A stretch of 5,882 nt of DNA from Acidobacteriaceae bacterium (lineage in GTDB: Bacteria > Acidobacteriota > Terriglobia > Terriglobales > Acidobacteriaceae): NCBI GenBank assembly GCA_003167305.1, contig PMTP01000070.1, positions 1 to 5,882 on the forward strand. Reading direction: 5' to 3'. Of the stretch, positions 5,539-5,882 are shown one piece after another. Below the pieces are notes generated by a model, which saw only the letters and a program-made list of their open reading frames with translations, was not told the origin of the DNA and ran no database searches. The number at the start of each line of letters is the position of its first letter. Within the stretch, counting starts at the first letter, position 1. The translations under genes were made by a program, and so were the position numbers.

Positions 5539-5882
5539 ATGGCGTCAATCATAAAAATTCTCCGCGTCCTGGCCGACCCCAACCGGCTCCGCATTCTGCT
5601 GCTGCTCGCGGCTGAGGAACTCTCCGTTGCCGAGTTGCAGGAGATTCTGGCGATGGGCCAAAGCACCATCTCCACGCACCTCTCCCAGTTGAAGCAGTCC
5701 GGCCTGGTCGAGGATCGCCGCACCGGCAAGAGCAGCCTCTACAAGCTAAAGGCTATTGAGGGCACTCTGGCCGGACTGCTAACCGAGGCGCGCCAGCAGA
5801 TTCCCGAAGCTGAACCCGATCAGAGGTCGATGCGTCGCGTGGTCATAAAAAGACAAGACAAGATGCGCGCCTTCTTTGACAG
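5539..5882 (+). CDS. ArsR-family regulator, SahR-like, probably fused to a C-terminal methyltransferase-like domain; 3'-truncated
   Basis: A DNA-binding repressor whose first 114 residues are visible; the frame is still open at the window edge. Residues 1-72 form a winged helix: [17 protein letters not shown] (7-23), helix 2-3 [14 protein letters not shown] (27-40), recognition helix [15 protein letters not shown] (41-55) and the wing [15 protein letters not shown] (56-70). The metal-site motif ELCVCD of classical ArsR reads ELSVAE here, and there is no cysteine at all, so metal sensing is unlikely. After a polar linker (85-102) the text [11 protein letters not shown] (104-114) resembles the lead-in to the SAM-dependent methyltransferase-like domain of ArsR-methyltransferase fusions; that domain lies outside the window. 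Divergence from ahcY fits a SahR-like sensor of SAH or SAM. ATG 5539 is chosen, with weak AGAG seven bases upstream. An in-frame ATG at 5521 would add six residues but overlaps the operator. Confidence 0.88.
   Translation, partial: MASIIKILRVLADPNRLRILLLLAAEELSVAELQEILAMGQSTISTHLSQLKQSGLVEDRRTGKSSLYKLKAIEGTLAGLLTEARQQIPEAEPDQRSMRRVVIKRQDKMRAFFD

Overview
The window looks like chromosomal DNA of a GC-rich soil-type bacterium, most likely an acidobacterium. This is an inference: the coding DNA is about 60-70% GC in the stretches I counted by hand, and I associate the small membrane-protein families here, and the pairing of ahcY with an ArsR-type regulator, with that phylum. No RNA genes, insertion sequences, phage genes or CRISPR arrays are visible.

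Layout. Bases 1-2020 read on the plus strand. They hold the 3' part of an NCS2/AzgA-type purine permease (1-999), a 104-residue membrane protein with a TTG start (1038-1352), and a 198-residue protein with one membrane anchor (1424-2020). Bases 2042-5481 read on the minus strand. In transcription order they hold ahcY (5481-4051), a group of hairpins (4050-3970), an AT-richer small membrane protein (3908-3615), metF (3571-2714), a pair of tandem hairpins (2696-2645), and a 142-residue anchored protein of unknown function (2470-2042). The two blocks converge with only 21 bases between stop codons and no visible terminator. At the right edge an ArsR-type regulator starts at 5539 on the plus strand, divergent from ahcY, and leaves the window unfinished.

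How the genes work together. AhcY removes S-adenosylhomocysteine (SAH) and releases homocysteine. MetF makes the 5-methyltetrahydrofolate that remethylates homocysteine to methionine. Both therefore feed the S-adenosylmethionine (SAM) cycle. The divergent ArsR-type protein lacks the metal-binding cysteines of classical ArsR and seems to be entering a second domain where the window ends. With a 20-bp imperfect palindrome in the 57-bp gap, the simplest reading is a SahR-like regulator that senses SAH or SAM and controls ahcY and itself.

The least explained parts are the small membrane protein wedged between ahcY and metF, the hairpins on either side of the metF block, and the other orphan membrane proteins. 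I see no clear evidence of a wholly new multi-gene system. The best candidate is the SAM-cycle locus with its regulator, operator, hairpins and unknown membrane protein.
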